Counted from the stretch's first letter, positions 20,718 to 31,795 are shown. The stretch: DNA of 45,982 nt from Kosakonia oryziphila (GCF_900094795.1 NZ_FMBC01000038.1:1-45982); one strand, 5' to 3'. Made by a program: numbers and translations. The notes: generated by a model not told the origin, from the letters alone.

Positions 20718-21686
20718 TTACTTGTTAACCTGGAACAACGACATTCCCTGCATATCGGAGAATGCTTTGTAAGAAGCCTGCAATGCGGCTTGTTGCATGG
20801 TGTAAGACGAAATCACCGAGTTCCAGTCCACATCCACCAGATCGCTTTTCTGCTGTGTCAGCCCCAGCGAACGGTCATTACCCAACGAATCAAGACTGTC
20901 CAGCTCATTCAACTGCGTACCCAACTGCGCGCGTACCGTCAGCACGTTATTCAAAGAGTTCGTCAAACCACGGCTGGTTTTGTCAACCGCAGCCTGCGCG
21001 GTAGCTTTGGCCGTATCATTGCCAGAAACTGGCGTATTCAGGGCGGCGATGGCCGTATCCAGCATTTTAAACAGATTAGTTTCCGAGGTACCTGGCGCAC
21101 CCGTTGCCGGATCCGTCGGTTCAGGCGTAGCGTTACTGGTGATGTGGTTAAAAATCTCATCCCCGGTATGGGCAATTACCATGCTACGGGAAGCATCAAC
21201 CTGTTGGGTGATGTTTTGCGCGCCGCCGCTGTAAGTACCGGTAGAATCATACGGTGCCGTTTCGGTTTTATAGCCGCCGAAAATATAGCGCCCGTTACCA
21301 TCAGTGCTGTTCGCGAGGTTCAACAACTGATCACGATAGCCTTGCAGTTTGCTGGCAAGTGACGCGCGGTCATCGTCGCTGAGCGAACCGCTACCAGCCT
21401 CAACAATGGTAGACTGCGCGCCCTGAACTGCGGTTGTTACCTGCTGCAACACGCTCTCTTCCAGTGACACTTTTTGCTCGGCAAAAGTACGCGCCGTCGC
21501 GTACTGGGTGTTCTGCGCCTGCGCCTGAGAGATCACCACGGCCTGCGAAGCAGCGATCGGATCGTCAGAAGGACGGTTCACACGCTGCCCGGTAGACATT
21601 TGCTCACCATAAGACAGCCATTTACTCTGCGCATTGGTGACGCCGCGCATGTTTTGTTCATACATCATTTGCGTGCTGATACGCAT
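20718..21686 (-). CDS. flgL: flagellar hook-filament junction protein FlgL (HAP3)
   Basis: Forms the ring that joins FlgK to the flagellin filament; exported by the flagellar type III system. The second of two adjacent ATG codons (21686) is chosen, because GGGG lies six bases before it and the K-12 protein starts MRISTQMMYEQ. This gives 322 residues against 317. N- and C-terminal helical regions typical of axial proteins are conserved (NMRGVTNAQSKWLSYGEQMSTGQRV, and DWNSVISSYTMQQAALQASYKAF). The variable middle (about 150-230) has extra Pro/Thr residues. It follows flgK by 14 bases. Confidence 0.97.
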   Translation of the reverse strand: MRISTQMMYEQNMRGVTNAQSKWLSYGEQMSTGQRVNRPSDDPIAASQAVVISQAQAQNTQYATARTFAEQKVSLEESVLQQVTTAVQGAQSTIVEAGSGSLSDDDRASLASKLQGYRDQLLNLANSTDGNGRYIFGGYKTETAPYDSTGTYSGGAQNITQQVDASRSMVIAHTGDEIFNHITSNATPEPTDPATGAPGTSETNLFKMLDTAIAALNTPVSGNDTAKATAQAAVDKTSRGLTNSLNNVLTVRAQLGTQLNELDSLDSLGNDRSLGLTQQKSDLVDVDWNSVISSYTMQQAALQASYKAFSDMQGMSLFQVNK

Positions 21687-21700
21687 CATTCACCCCTTAC

Positions 21701-23350
21701 TTAGCGAATTCCCAGCAGCGCATTAAACAGCGTGCTTGCGGTCTGCAGAACCTGGGCGTTAGCCAGATAATATTGCTGATAACGTTGCAGGTTACCGTAC
21801 TCTTCATCGAGGTTAACCCCGGAGATAGACTGCTGCTGGTTGCTGAGCTGTGTCACCACGTTGCTCTGCGTAGTACTGCTGGTTTTCAGCGTAGACGTTT
21901 TGTTACCTACATCGCTGACCAGCGTGGCATACGCATCGTTGAACGTTTTGTTGCCGCCGACTTTCGTCGCCTTTTGCAGATCCAGCATCGCCTGACCGTT
22001 ACGGTTATCGCTCGCACCGTCATTGGCGTTTTGCGCCATGGCGATCTTCGACTCGTCCGTCACTGCCACGCTCATATTAACGACAGCATTGCTCACCGGT
22101 TTAACGGTAAAACTGTCATTGGTGGCCGGCCCGGTCGCGCCGCCGACGGTAATTTTCAGACCATCAAAGTTCAGCGTACCGTCAGTCGCGTCCGGCGTAA
22201 CCGTAAACGAGGTATTGTTGGACAAGCGGGTGACATTCCAGTTTGTGCCATCGTAAACCACTTTGTAATCGGTCGCCTGTACCGCAGAGCTGTCGCTCAC
22301 GGCTGCCGTCAACGTAGCTCCACCGGTATTTTTCGAGTTGTTCAGCGTTGTTGGGGAACCAATGGTAAAGAAATCAGTACCCTGTGCACCGTTCGCGTCA
22401 TAACCCTGCGTGTGCTGCTGGTTAAATGAATCGGCAAATGACAGCGCCAGTTGACCCAGTGTGTTACGCGTCTGATCCAGATCCTGCGAACGGAATGCCA
22501 ACAGGCCACCCAGCGAGCCAGTAGTGATCAGTTTTTCCGGAATTTCGATATTGCCAGCGGTGTTATCAACATACGCCACGGTGGTACGCGACGGATCAGC
22601 GCTCGAAGAGACCGCCGCCAGCTGGCGAGAGGTACTACCCTGCACCAGCGTATAGCCGTTCGCCATGGTCAGGTTGTAGGTATTACCATCCTGCACGTTA
22701 ACGTCCACACCCACGATCTTATTCAGTTCGCTAACCAGTTGGTCGCGCTGATCGAGCAAGTCATTCGGCGACGCGCCAGCGCCAACGCCGGTAAGGCGGG
22801 AAATCTGGTCGTTCAGCGAGGCAATCTGCTTAGTGTAGTTGTTGATCTGATCAACGCTTGATGAGATAGACAGGTTAATCTGTTTGTCCTGGTCACGCAG
22901 ATACTGGTCAGCCACCTTGAACTGGTTAACCATGCTGTCGGCTTTGCCCAACAGCGCCTGACGTGACGCCGGATCTTCAGCGTTGCTGACCAGCGTTTGC
23001 AGGCTGGAGAAGAAATCCTGCATGCTGGTCGCCAGTGAATTGGTGGTGCTTGACAACACATCGTCGATTTTCGACATCTGCTCATAACGCGTCGTCAGCC
23101 CGCTACTCTGGTTTTGCGCCGCGCGCAACTGATTGGTGATAAAGGCATCATACTCACGCTGAACGCCAGTAACGTTAACGCCATTACCAATATAGCCGCC
23201 TGCACCCAGCGTACTTTTCGCCGCTGAAAGCACCGTCGTCTGGCGAGTGTAGCCCGCCACGTTATAACTGGAAATGTTATTACTGGCAGTATTAAGCGCC
23301 GCCTGGGCTGCGCTGAGCCCACTCATGGCGCTATTAATCAAACTGGACAT
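21701..23350 (-). CDS. flgK: flagellar hook-filament junction protein FlgK (HAP1)
   Basis: First junction protein between hook and filament; its chaperone is FlgN, encoded at 31796-32218. It has 549 residues against 547 in K-12. The N-terminal flagellin-like helix starts SSLINSAMSGLSAAQAALNTASNNISSYNVAGYTRQ. The C-terminus ends with the SGVNLDEEYGNLQRYQQYYLANAQVLQ... helical region that interacts in the axial bundle and with FlgN. The outer domains (about 250-450) are Asn/Thr-rich and less conserved. A sigma-28 promoter lies 43-70 bases upstream, so flgKL can be expressed late, independently of flgB-J. Confidence 0.97.
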   Translation of the reverse strand: MSSLINSAMSGLSAAQAALNTASNNISSYNVAGYTRQTTVLSAAKSTLGAGGYIGNGVNVTGVQREYDAFITNQLRAAQNQSSGLTTRYEQMSKIDDVLSSTTNSLATSMQDFFSSLQTLVSNAEDPASRQALLGKADSMVNQFKVADQYLRDQDKQINLSISSSVDQINNYTKQIASLNDQISRLTGVGAGASPNDLLDQRDQLVSELNKIVGVDVNVQDGNTYNLTMANGYTLVQGSTSRQLAAVSSSADPSRTTVAYVDNTAGNIEIPEKLITTGSLGGLLAFRSQDLDQTRNTLGQLALSFADSFNQQHTQGYDANGAQGTDFFTIGSPTTLNNSKNTGGATLTAAVSDSSAVQATDYKVVYDGTNWNVTRLSNNTSFTVTPDATDGTLNFDGLKITVGGATGPATNDSFTVKPVSNAVVNMSVAVTDESKIAMAQNANDGASDNRNGQAMLDLQKATKVGGNKTFNDAYATLVSDVGNKTSTLKTSSTTQSNVVTQLSNQQQSISGVNLDEEYGNLQRYQQYYLANAQVLQTASTLFNALLGIR

Positions 23351-23392
23351 GGAGGTTCCTTATATACATTCAGTCATGAGTCCTGTTGACGA

Positions 23393-23419
23393 TTATCGGC
23401 AACCCAGGGCGAAACTTGA
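23393..23419 (-). promoter_or_regulatory. sigma-28 (FliA) promoter of flgKL
   Basis: Minus strand: TCAA, 15 bases, then GCCGATAA. The consensus is TAAA-N15-GCCGATAA, so the -10 is perfect and the -35 has one change. This fits class 3 expression of the junction proteins. Confidence 0.85.
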
Positions 23420-23425
23420 GACTTT

Positions 23426-24385
23426 TCAGAACAGATTTTGGGTGTCCGTGCTATACGCTTTGCTGACTTTTTCACCCATCGATTTCAACTGCTGAATCAT
23501 GGATGTCAGTTTGCGAGCATAGTTAGGATCGGTGGCATAACCAGCATTTTGCAGCGCCTGCGCGCCCTGTTCTGGCGTTGCGGCAGTGGTGACCGCCGCG
23601 TAGCGTTTGTTGCGCGTCAGCATACCGACATAGTCGGAGAGCGCCTCAAGGTATGAGCTGTAAACGCGGAATTTGGCTTTCACTTTCACCGCTTCACCGT
23701 TTTCATATTCGGTGGTGGTGACTTCCGTGGTCGGCCCCTTCCAGCCTGGCGTGGCTTTAACGCCAAAAATATTAAAGCTCGGCTGGCCGTTTTCACGCGG
23801 GATCTGCCGCTGGCCCCAGCCAGATTCCAGCGCCGCCTGCGCCAGGATCAGGTGATGCGGAATCCCACTCTGCTCACTCGCCAGACGGGCAGGAAGCGAT
23901 AATTGCGCCAGGAAGTCTTTGCTGTCGCCGGAAAGCGGTTCATCACTGCTTTCCGGCGCTTTTGGCATCGCTTTACGTACCAGTTGCGTCAGCGCCTGGT
24001 TCTGATAGGTAGTGACCGTTTCCAGCGGGAACTTCATCGGTACTTGCTGTGATGCTTGTTCAGCAGGCTCAGCGGCTCCCTGCTGAGCAGCCATCTGTTT
24101 GACCATCATATCCGCCAGCCCCAGACCTTTACCGGCCGTCATCTGCTGGGCAATTTGTTGGTCATACATGCTGGTGTACAGCCGGGTTGAGTCACTGCTG
24201 AAAATGCCGTCTTTCGGCAACGTTTCACGCATGCTTTTCAGCATCATCTGCACGAACATACCCTCAACCTGACGGGCAACGGGGCGCAAATTGGCCTTTG
24301 GATCCTGTCTGGTCTCGGTTTTCAGTTCGTTCAGTGATTGCGCGTCCCAGGCCGCGCTCGACAACAACCGGCTGTCCGTCAGCAT
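23426..24385 (-). CDS. flgJ: flagellar rod assembly protein / muramidase FlgJ
   Basis: Two-part protein: the N-terminal half caps the growing rod and the C-terminal half cuts peptidoglycan to let the rod through. The start at 24385 ([14 protein letters not shown]) overlaps the flgI stop as TAATG and gives 319 residues against 313. Rod-scaffold motifs include ARQVEGMFVQMMLKSMR and YTSMYDQQIAQQM (about 40-95). A Pro/Gln/Ala-rich linker follows, then the GH73-type domain with the catalytic glutamate in LILAQAALESGWGQRQI and the conserved YSSYLEALSDYVGML. All recognisable catalytic positions are intact. Confidence 0.96.
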   Translation of the reverse strand: MLTDSRLLSSAAWDAQSLNELKTETRQDPKANLRPVARQVEGMFVQMMLKSMRETLPKDGIFSSDSTRLYTSMYDQQIAQQMTAGKGLGLADMMVKQMAAQQGAAEPAEQASQQVPMKFPLETVTTYQNQALTQLVRKAMPKAPESSDEPLSGDSKDFLAQLSLPARLASEQSGIPHHLILAQAALESGWGQRQIPRENGQPSFNIFGVKATPGWKGPTTEVTTTEYENGEAVKVKAKFRVYSSYLEALSDYVGMLTRNKRYAAVTTAATPEQGAQALQNAGYATDPNYARKLTSMIQQLKSMGEKVSKAYSTDTQNLF

Positions 24386-25479
24386 TAGATGATCTCCAGT
24401 TTCGCGCGCAAGCAACCTGCACTTTGCATGGCCTGCAGGATAGACATCAGTTCCATCGGCGAAGCACCCAGCGCGTTAAGTGCGCGCACGACACTATTGA
24501 GGTTGGCGCTGGAGCGAACGCTTTGCAGCGAGCCACCGCTCTGGCGCAAATCGATCTGCGTCTGCGGCGTCACCACTGTCTGACCACCGCCAAACGGTGT
24601 ATTCGGCTGGCTGACATTCGCCTGCTGGTTGACCGTCACAGAGAGGTTCCCCTGCGCGACGGCACAGTTATCCAGAGATACTTCACGATTCATCACCACT
24701 GAGCCGGTGCGAGAGTTGATGATCACTTTCGCATCCTGCTGGGTAGCGCCAACTTCAAGGTTCTGAATATCGGCCAGCAGACGTACCTGCGAACTGCCGC
24801 CAGTGGAAACGCGGATTTGTACGGTACGGGCATCAAGCGCTGTTGCGCTACCATAACCACGGCTGCGGTTAATGGTGTCGGCAATCTGCTGCGCCATAGA
24901 GAAATCTTCCTGGTTCAGTTGCAGGTTGATGGTATTCCCCGCACCGAACTGCGTCGGCAACTCACGCTCGATCACCGCGCCGTTGGTAATACGTCCGCCA
25001 TTAAGCTGGTTCACCTGAACACTACTGCCACCTGCTGACGCACCTGCGCCACCAACCAAAATATTCCCCTGCGCCAGCGCATACACCTGGCTGTCGACCC
25101 CTTTCAGCGGTGTCATCAGCAGCGTACCGCCGCGCAGACTTTTAGCGTTACCCATTGAGGAGACCACCACATCGATGGTTTGCCCCTGGCGGGCGAACGC
25201 CGGGAACTGTGCCGTGACCATAACGGCCGCGACGTTTTTCAGTTGCATATTGGTGCCGGTCGGCACCGTAATCCCCATTTGCGACAACATGTTATTCAGT
25301 GTCTGCGTGGTAAAGGGGGTCTGCGTGGTCTGGTCGCCTGTGCCATCAAGGCCAACGACCAGGCCATAGCCAATCAAGGAGTTTTCTCGTACGCCCTGTA
25401 CGCTGGTGAGGTCCCGGATGCGATCGGCCTGGGCAACAGATGCCACCAGTACCAACGCCATTGCCAGATATTTAAACAT
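24385..25479 (-). CDS. flgI: flagellar P-ring protein FlgI
   Basis: Builds the periplasmic P ring around the rod within the peptidoglycan layer; its chaperone is FlgA (30744-31403). The 364 residues start with a Sec signal peptide, [18 protein letters not shown], with likely cleavage before DRIRDL. The conserved [38 protein letters not shown] and [15 protein letters not shown] segments are present. The gene follows flgH by 12 bases and overlaps the flgJ start. One residue shorter than K-12. Confidence 0.97.
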   Translation of the reverse strand: MFKYLAMALVLVASVAQADRIRDLTSVQGVRENSLIGYGLVVGLDGTGDQTTQTPFTTQTLNNMLSQMGITVPTGTNMQLKNVAAVMVTAQFPAFARQGQTIDVVVSSMGNAKSLRGGTLLMTPLKGVDSQVYALAQGNILVGGAGASAGGSSVQVNQLNGGRITNGAVIERELPTQFGAGNTINLQLNQEDFSMAQQIADTINRSRGYGSATALDARTVQIRVSTGGSSQVRLLADIQNLEVGATQQDAKVIINSRTGSVVMNREVSLDNCAVAQGNLSVTVNQQANVSQPNTPFGGGQTVVTPQTQIDLRQSGGSLQSVRSSANLNSVVRALNALGASPMELMSILQAMQSAGCLRAKLEII

Positions 25480-25491
25480 AATTCACCCCGG

Positions 25492-26190
25492 TTACATCGG
25501 CGATAAGTTGAGGAAGAAACGTTGCAGCCAGCCCATATTCTGCGCTTCGTTGATGTAGCCATTGCCCACATACTCGATACGCGCGTCCGCCACCTGAGTG
25601 GACGGAACCGTGTTGCTGCCGCTGATGGTGCGCGGGTTTACGACACCGGAAAAGCGGATGAACTCTGTGCCCTGGTTAATGGCGATCTGTTTTTCACCCA
25701 CTACATGTAAATTGCCGTTGATCAGCACTTGATCGACCGTGACGGTCAGCGTGCCGCTAAATGTGTTACTGGCATTTGCGCCGCCTTTGCCGTTAAAGGT
25801 ATTGCTACCGGAAGAACTCAGATCGGCGCGAGAGTTACCGAACAGCCCTTCGAGATAGCGCGGCGTGGTATCCATGCCAAAGCTGGATTTGCCATCGCGG
25901 CTGGCATTCGCTGACGAGCTTTTGCTGGCGCTCACGTTCTCTTGCAGCACGATAGTCAGCGTGTCACCAACGTTGCGCGGACGACGATCTTCAAACAGCG
26001 GCTGATAGCCATAGTTAATTGGTTGCGCAGTCTGATAAATCGAGCCATTCACCATCGGCACCGGACCCGGAATGGGCTGGGCAGTGGTCGCCCCCTGCAC
26101 TAACGGTGTAGACGGAACCCAGGCACATCCTGTCAGGGTTAATGCTACTAAAGCCATAATCGGGTAGCTGCGCGCGGCGTATTTTTGCAT
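25492..26190 (-). CDS. flgH: flagellar L-ring lipoprotein FlgH
   Basis: Outer-membrane lipoprotein forming the L ring. I chose the start at 26190 ([14 protein letters not shown]), which gives 232 residues like K-12; an ATG five codons upstream has no better ribosome site. The signal peptide ends in the lipobox LTGC ([12 protein letters not shown]). Conserved segments are [59 protein letters not shown] and the C-terminal [15 protein letters not shown]. Lies between flgG and flgI in the operon. Confidence 0.96.
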   Translation of the reverse strand: MQKYAARSYPIMALVALTLTGCAWVPSTPLVQGATTAQPIPGPVPMVNGSIYQTAQPINYGYQPLFEDRRPRNVGDTLTIVLQENVSASKSSSANASRDGKSSFGMDTTPRYLEGLFGNSRADLSSSGSNTFNGKGGANASNTFSGTLTVTVDQVLINGNLHVVGEKQIAINQGTEFIRFSGVVNPRTISGSNTVPSTQVADARIEYVGNGYINEAQNMGWLQRFFLNLSPM

Positions 26191-26247
26191 TGCATTCATC
26201 TTCAAAATCAGGGTTCCGGCGCGGCGCTTACCGCGCCGGAAAACGCC

Positions 26248-27042
<795 letters not shown>

Positions 27043-27045
27043 TTA

Positions 27046-27801
27046 TTAGCCCATTGACAGCAACTGGTTGGCACGTTGCGCGTTATCATCGACGCTGGAG
27101 ATAACCTTCATTTGCATCTCGAAACGACGCGCGCTGGCGATCATATCGGTCATAGCTGCCACCGGTTTAACGTTACTGCCTTCCAGCACCCCGGACATGA
27201 CTCGTACGCTCGGATCGTCCTGCAACGTCGCGCCACGCGTCGCTTGTGCGGCCTGGGTCAGACGGAAAATACCGTCATCACCACGCTGCACTTCTTGCGG
27301 GTTGGCCTTCACCAGTTTCAGTTTGCCAACCGGAGCAACGGTATTGGCCGGATCGCCCGGGTTCAGCGAGGAGATCGTACCATCAGCCGCAATCGTTATT
27401 TGCGAGCCTTCAGGAACGGTTAACGGCCCGGCATCACCCATCACTGGATTACCCTGGATCGTCAACTGGCCAGTCGAACTCACCTGGATGTTACCGTTGC
27501 GGGTATATCCTTCAGAACCGTTCGCCGTCTGTACTGCCAGCCAGCCGTCCTGCTGCAACGCCACGTCCAGCGGACGCGAAGTGTAATCCAGTTGGCCTGG
27601 CGTCATATCGGCGCCAGGTGTTGACGCGATCACCAACGTACGGGTAGGTAGCGAAAGCCCTTCTACCGGCACTGCACGCAGCGCATTAAGCTGTGCACGG
27701 AAACCCGGAGTAGACGCATTCGCGAGGTTGCTGGCCGTGACAGCCTGCTGATTCAGCGTCTGGCTGGCAGCGCCCATCGCGGTATATATTGCGTGATCCA
27801 T
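27046..27801 (-). CDS. flgF: flagellar proximal rod protein FlgF
   Basis: One of the proximal rod proteins. The 251 residues equal K-12. The N-terminus DHAIYTAMGAASQTLNQQAVTASNLANASTPGFRAQ carries the rod signature ANLANASTPGF. The C-terminus (SGVLEGSNVKPVAAMTDMIASARRFEMQMKVI) forms the paired helix. It lies between flgE and flgG, 20 bases from flgE. Confidence 0.97.
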   Translation of the reverse strand: MDHAIYTAMGAASQTLNQQAVTASNLANASTPGFRAQLNALRAVPVEGLSLPTRTLVIASTPGADMTPGQLDYTSRPLDVALQQDGWLAVQTANGSEGYTRNGNIQVSSTGQLTIQGNPVMGDAGPLTVPEGSQITIAADGTISSLNPGDPANTVAPVGKLKLVKANPQEVQRGDDGIFRLTQAAQATRGATLQDDPSVRVMSGVLEGSNVKPVAAMTDMIASARRFEMQMKVISSVDDNAQRANQLLSMG

Positions 27802-27821
27802 TAAGCCATCCCGTCAGACGA

Positions 27822-29030
27822 TTAACGCAGGTTAACCAGCGTGTTAAGGATCTGGTCCTGGGTTTTGATAGTCTGCGCGTTCGACTGATAGTTACGCTGC
27901 GCGACGATCATATTCACCAGTTCTTTACTCAGATCTACGTTTGAAGCTTCCAGCGCTCCGCTGGTCAGGCTACCAAAGTTACCTGTGTTTGCCGTACCGA
28001 GCAGCGCCACACCGGAAGAAGCCGTGGCAGACCAGACGTTATTGCCTTCGGACTTAAGACCTTCGTTGTTGGCGAAGTTTGCCAGCACAATCTGACCCAG
28101 CAACTGAGTCTGTTCGTTGGAGTAGTTACCTACAACGGTACCATCATCGTTAATCTGATAGCTCACCAGATCACCCGGTTTGTAGCCATTCTGGGTGGTC
28201 GCAACGATATTGTTAGAACCGGTGTTTTGCTGCATGGAGTTCAGGAAGCTCAGGGAGAATGTCGCCGGGGTTGCGCCGTTAACGGTACCGGTGGTGATGT
28301 TCGCCGTGGTGCCACTGGTCAGAGCGCCATTGGCGTCAAACACCATTGTGCTTGCCAACGTCGCAGCGCTGCCACTTACGCTACTGTCCTGCGTGTAAAC
28401 ACTCCAGGTGTTCGCCGTAGCACTTTTCACGAAGTAGACGTTCATGTCATGCGCGTTACCCTGGCTGTCGTAAACGGTAACAGAGCCTTTTTTGTTGTAG
28501 GTATCGGCGTTAGTCGGATCAAAGGGGGTAACTGTCGGAGTAGCATCCGTAGAGTTCAGGTTGATCTGCATCGTTGCCGTGGTGGTGGTTTTCGCCGCCA
28601 TCAGGGTGTTCGGAATAGTAATGGCCGTTGGGTTCGCACCGGTCTGTACCGTTGGCGGTGTACCCGTTGCCGGATAACCGGTGACTTGCATGCCTTGCAG
28701 GTTAACCAGATTGCGGTTTTGGTCCAGGCTAAGCTGGCCATTACGGCTGTAATAAACAGAACCGTTACTGTCGACCATACGGAAGAAACCGTTGCCGCTC
28801 AGTGCGACATCAAGACCGCGACCGGTGCTGGTAGTTGTACCGTCGTTAAAGTCCTGGGTAATCCCGGCCACCTTAACACCCAGACCGACTTTAGAACCGG
28901 CAAACATATCGGCAAAAGACGCAGTCCCGGATTTAAAGCCATATGTGGCGGAGTTGGCGATGTTGTTACCAATGACATCGAGGTTGGTGGCCGCAGCATT
29001 CAGGCCGCTGACCGCTTGTGAAAAGGCCAT
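27822..29030 (-). CDS. flgE: flagellar hook protein FlgE
   Basis: Monomer of the flexible hook, the universal joint between rod and filament. The 402 residues equal K-12. The N-terminal [34 protein letters not shown] and C-terminal [36 protein letters not shown] regions form the hook core. The middle (about 150-300), rich in Thr, Asn and Ala, is the exposed and variable part. It follows flgD by 26 bases and relies on the FlgD cap for assembly. Confidence 0.98.
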   Translation of the reverse strand: MAFSQAVSGLNAAATNLDVIGNNIANSATYGFKSGTASFADMFAGSKVGLGVKVAGITQDFNDGTTTSTGRGLDVALSGNGFFRMVDSNGSVYYSRNGQLSLDQNRNLVNLQGMQVTGYPATGTPPTVQTGANPTAITIPNTLMAAKTTTTATMQINLNSTDATPTVTPFDPTNADTYNKKGSVTVYDSQGNAHDMNVYFVKSATANTWSVYTQDSSVSGSAATLASTMVFDANGALTSGTTANITTGTVNGATPATFSLSFLNSMQQNTGSNNIVATTQNGYKPGDLVSYQINDDGTVVGNYSNEQTQLLGQIVLANFANNEGLKSEGNNVWSATASSGVALLGTANTGNFGSLTSGALEASNVDLSKELVNMIVAQRNYQSNAQTIKTQDQILNTLVNLR

Positions 29031-29056
29031 GACTTACTCCTGATAAGTGTTAAGGC

Positions 29057-29749
29057 TTAGATAATCTGCCGTACTTCGTCGAGTGTGGTTGTACCGTAGG
29101 TACCCAAATCTAAAGCGTTGCCGCTGGAGTTGAGCGTGACGCCCTGTACCATGGCAAATTGCAGCGGTTGTGCGACCAACTGCGTTGAGCCGGTGCTGGC
29201 GGAGATGGAGACTTTGTAAGATCCATCCGGCGCTGTCGTCCCATCTGTCAGCTTGCCATCCCAGCTAAAGGTATGAACGCCAGCAGACAGCGCACCAACG
29301 TCAATCGTGCGCACCACGGTGCCGTCTTTACTCGTGACGGTTGCGGTGACTTTGTCGGCGGCCTGCGTCAGTTCAACACCAAACGGTGTAGAGGTTCCGC
29401 TGCCTACCAGCACCGTCTGACCAGGGATCATTACGCCGTGACCAATCAGGTTAGATGCCTGCAATGACTGGCTATTATCAATCTGCCCGGAAATCGAACC
29501 CAGCGTGGTGTTTAGTTTTTCAATCCCGCTGAGGGTACTGATTTGCGCCAGTTGCGACGTCAGCTCATTGTTTTGCAGCGGGTTGGTCGGGTCCTGGTTT
29601 TTCAGTTGCGCGACCAGCAGCGTCAGGAAACTACTCTGTAGGTCAGAAGCGCTATTAGTGCCTGTTGTGGTCGTACCTGTAGTCGTACCTTTAGTCGATG
29701 AGACACTACTGTTAGCAGTGGTGTCATTCACGTTCACGGCGATAGACAT
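29057..29749 (-). CDS. flgD: flagellar hook-capping protein FlgD
   Basis: Cap at the hook tip that guides FlgE assembly and is released afterwards. 230 residues against 231 in K-12. The N-terminal 30 or so residues are a low-complexity Ser/Thr/Gly run (TTANSSVSSTKGTTTGTTTT). The capping core follows with LQSSFLTLLVAQLKNQDPTNPLQNNELTSQLAQ. The C-terminal half contains the FlgD Ig-like and Tudor-like domains (HTFSWDGKLTDGTTAPDGSY). It lies 11 bases after flgC. Confidence 0.97.
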   Translation of the reverse strand: MSIAVNVNDTTANSSVSSTKGTTTGTTTTGTNSASDLQSSFLTLLVAQLKNQDPTNPLQNNELTSQLAQISTLSGIEKLNTTLGSISGQIDNSQSLQASNLIGHGVMIPGQTVLVGSGTSTPFGVELTQAADKVTATVTSKDGTVVRTIDVGALSAGVHTFSWDGKLTDGTTAPDGSYKVSISASTGSTQLVAQPLQFAMVQGVTLNSSGNALDLGTYGTTTLDEVRQII

Positions 29750-29760
29750 GCGTGTCTCCT

Positions 29761-30165
29761 TTACTGGCCAAGGGTGAGTGTTTTGAGCATCATGCTCTTA
29801 ACGGTGTTAAGCACTTCGACGTTTGCCTGGTAGCTGCGTGAAGCGGACATGGTATTCACCATCTCACCGACCACATCAACGTTCGGCATTTTGACGTAGC
29901 CATTGGCATCAGCCAGCGGATTGCCTGGTTCATAGACCAGTTTGTCCGGTGCCTGACTTTCGACTACATCTGAAACTTTCACGCCGCCGGTCGCCTGACC
30001 TGGTGCAGCGTCAACCTGGAAGACAACCTGTTTAGCGCGGTATGGTTGTCCGTCTGGCCCGGTTACGCTATCGGCATTCGCCAGGTTACTGGCGGCGACG
30101 TTCAGGCGTTTTGATTGCGCGGTGAGCGCAGAACCGGCGACATCAAAGATATTCAGTAATGCCAT
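29761..30165 (-). CDS. flgC: flagellar proximal rod protein FlgC
   Basis: Proximal rod protein of 134 residues, the same as K-12. The N-terminal rod signature is [32 protein letters not shown]. The C-terminal segment [36 protein letters not shown] is the partner helix. It lies 4 bases after the flgB stop, so translation is probably coupled. Confidence 0.97.
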   Translation of the reverse strand: MALLNIFDVAGSALTAQSKRLNVAASNLANADSVTGPDGQPYRAKQVVFQVDAAPGQATGGVKVSDVVESQAPDKLVYEPGNPLADANGYVKMPNVDVVGEMVNTMSASRSYQANVEVLNTVKSMMLKTLTLGQ

Positions 30166-30169
30166 TTAC

Positions 30170-30586
30170 TTAGTTCCCCTGTTGCAGAACGCTCATCATA
30201 TTTTTGATCTGTCCGCCCAGCACGGTCAGGCCGGTCTGGTATTTCACGCTGTTGTCAGCGAATTGCGTACGTTCGCGATCCATATCCACGGTGTTACCGT
30301 CGAGTGAAGGCTGATCAGGAATGCGGTACAGCAGATCGGCGGACGGCGCGGAGAGGGTTTGCGCCGGAATATGGCGGGAAGATGTCAGCGTCAACGCAAC
30401 ACCGCTGTTTTCAGCACGCCCGCGCTCCATGACTTTTTTTAATTCGCTGGAGAAATCAATATCACGCGCCTGAAACCCTGGGGTATCGGCATTGGCAATG
30501 TTTGCCGCCAGAATCTCCTGGCGCTGGGCGCTCAGGTTCAGCGCTTCTTGTTGAAAACGCAGAGCGGCATCAAGTTTATCGAGCAT
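30170..30586 (-). CDS. flgB: flagellar proximal rod protein FlgB
   Basis: First gene of the flgBCDEFGHIJ operon and a proximal rod component joined to the MS ring. The 138 residues equal K-12. [41 protein letters not shown] holds the family signature. A Gly-Ser-rich loop and the C-terminal [25 protein letters not shown] helix complete it. Divergent from flgA across 157 bases that should carry the FlhDC-activated class 2 promoters for both directions. Confidence 0.97.
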   Translation of the reverse strand: MLDKLDAALRFQQEALNLSAQRQEILAANIANADTPGFQARDIDFSSELKKVMERGRAENSGVALTLTSSRHIPAQTLSAPSADLLYRIPDQPSLDGNTVDMDRERTQFADNSVKYQTGLTVLGGQIKNMMSVLQQGN

Positions 30587-30743
30587 AGCTCCCCCACTGA
30601 TGACAATTATTTAGCCAACAGCTTAAATCCCCTCAGGCAAACTTATCGCCGGAATAAGGGCAAAATGCGTCGCTATTTATTGCGTTGATAGATTTGCCAG
30701 GCAGTTAAAATCTCTGCATCCCATCAACAGGCAGGAGTCTGCG
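30587..30743. promoter_or_regulatory. flgB-flgA divergent promoter region
   Basis: 157 bases between divergent start codons. In E. coli this region holds FlhDC-dependent class 2 promoters in both directions. The FlhDC box is too degenerate for me to place by eye. CAGGAG before the flgA ATG and GGGGGAGCT before flgB are the ribosome sites. Confidence 0.6.
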
Positions 30744-31403
30744 ATGAACACGTTTAAAAGCGGTTTAGCCGCGACCTTACTGTTTTTGAGTCCGCTGACA
30801 CAGGCGGGTGAGCTGCAAGCTCAGCTCACGTCATTTTTTGCTCAGCGCCTTGCTGGCTTTAGTGATGAGGTAGTGGTAAATATACGTACCCCGCAGAACA
30901 TGTTGCCCGCCTGCGATCAGCCTGCACTGAGCGTAGTCGGTGGCGCCAGGCTGTGGGGAAACGTAAACGTTGTCGCAAACTGCGCGGGGGCTAAGCGCTT
31001 TTTGCAGGTTACCGTGCAGGCGACAGGTAATTATGTGGTGGCGGCACAATCTGTTGCGCGTGGTAGTACACTGCAACCCGGCAGCGTGACATTAAAACGC
31101 GGCCGCCTCGATCAATTGCCGCCGCGCACGATGCTGGATATTAATCAGGCGCAGGATGCGATCAGCCTGCGCGATCTCGTTCCCGGGCAGCCGATTCAGC
31201 TCTCGATGCTGCGTCAGGCATGGCGGATAAAAGCCGGGCAGCGGGTACAGGTTGTGGCATCGGGAGATGGCTTTAGTGTGAACGGCGAAGGACAAGCGCT
31301 GGACAATGCCGCCGTGGCGCAAAATGCCCGCGTGCGTATGTCTTCAGGCCAGGTTGTCAGCGGTACGGTGAACACTGATGGGAATATTCTGATTAACCTA
31401 TAA
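30744..31403 (+). CDS. flgA: flagellar P-ring assembly chaperone FlgA
   Basis: Periplasmic chaperone needed for FlgI to form the P ring. The 219 residues include a Sec signal peptide (MNTFKSGLAATLLFLSPLTQA, cleavage before GELQ). A middle domain follows, then the C-terminal SAF-like beta-clip domain starting near VVAAQSVARGSTLQPGSVTL and ending GQVVSGTVNTDGNILINL. Two cysteines in LPACDQP and VANCAG could form a disulfide. Divergent from flgB and followed by flgM, whose own promoter begins only seven bases after the flgA stop. Confidence 0.96.
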   Translation: MNTFKSGLAATLLFLSPLTQAGELQAQLTSFFAQRLAGFSDEVVVNIRTPQNMLPACDQPALSVVGGARLWGNVNVVANCAGAKRFLQVTVQATGNYVVAAQSVARGSTLQPGSVTLKRGRLDQLPPRTMLDINQAQDAISLRDLVPGQPIQLSMLRQAWRIKAGQRVQVVASGDGFSVNGEGQALDNAAVAQNARVRMSSGQVVSGTVNTDGNILINL

Positions 31404-31409
31404 TCTTTT

Positions 31410-31436
31410 TAAAGAATTTATGTTGCCTGCCGATAA
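31410..31436 (+). promoter_or_regulatory. sigma-28 (FliA) promoter of flgMN
   Basis: TAAA at 31410-31413, 15 bases, then GCCGATAA at 31429-31436: an exact match to the FliA consensus. This gives the known class 3 expression of FlgM in addition to read-through from flgA. Confidence 0.93.
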
Positions 31437-31497
31437 TTAAGCAACGACTAAAGATATCAGGCCCGAAACGCCGGGACACCTCGATGAGGACAACACT

Positions 31498-31791
31498 ATG
31501 AGCATTGATCGTACATCGCCTCTGAAGCCGGTTAGCACTGTTCAACAGCGTGAAACCAACGACGCCCAGGCGCAGAAAGCACGGCTGGAAAAAGCCGCGA
31601 CGGCGAACAGCACCAGCGTCACTATCAGCGGCGCGCAGGCGAAACTGATGCAGGCCAGCGCGAATGACATCAATATGGAACGCGTTGAGCAACTGAAAAC
31701 CGCGATTCGTAATGGCGAACTGAAAATGGATACCGGCAAGATTGCCGATGCCCTGATTAACGAAGCGCAGAGTTACTTACAGAGTAAATAA
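31498..31791 (+). CDS. flgM: anti-sigma-28 factor FlgM
   Basis: Binds FliA (sigma-28) and holds back late flagellar genes until the hook is complete, when FlgM is secreted through the flagellum. The 97 residues equal K-12. The N-terminal half is disordered and Thr/Ala-rich and diverged from K-12. The C-terminal FliA-binding half ([35 protein letters not shown]) is nearly identical. GAGGACAACACT precedes the ATG. Followed four bases later by flgN. Confidence 0.98.
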   Translation: MSIDRTSPLKPVSTVQQRETNDAQAQKARLEKAATANSTSVTISGAQAKLMQASANDINMERVEQLKTAIRNGELKMDTGKIADALINEAQSYLQSK

Positions 31792-31795
31792 CAGA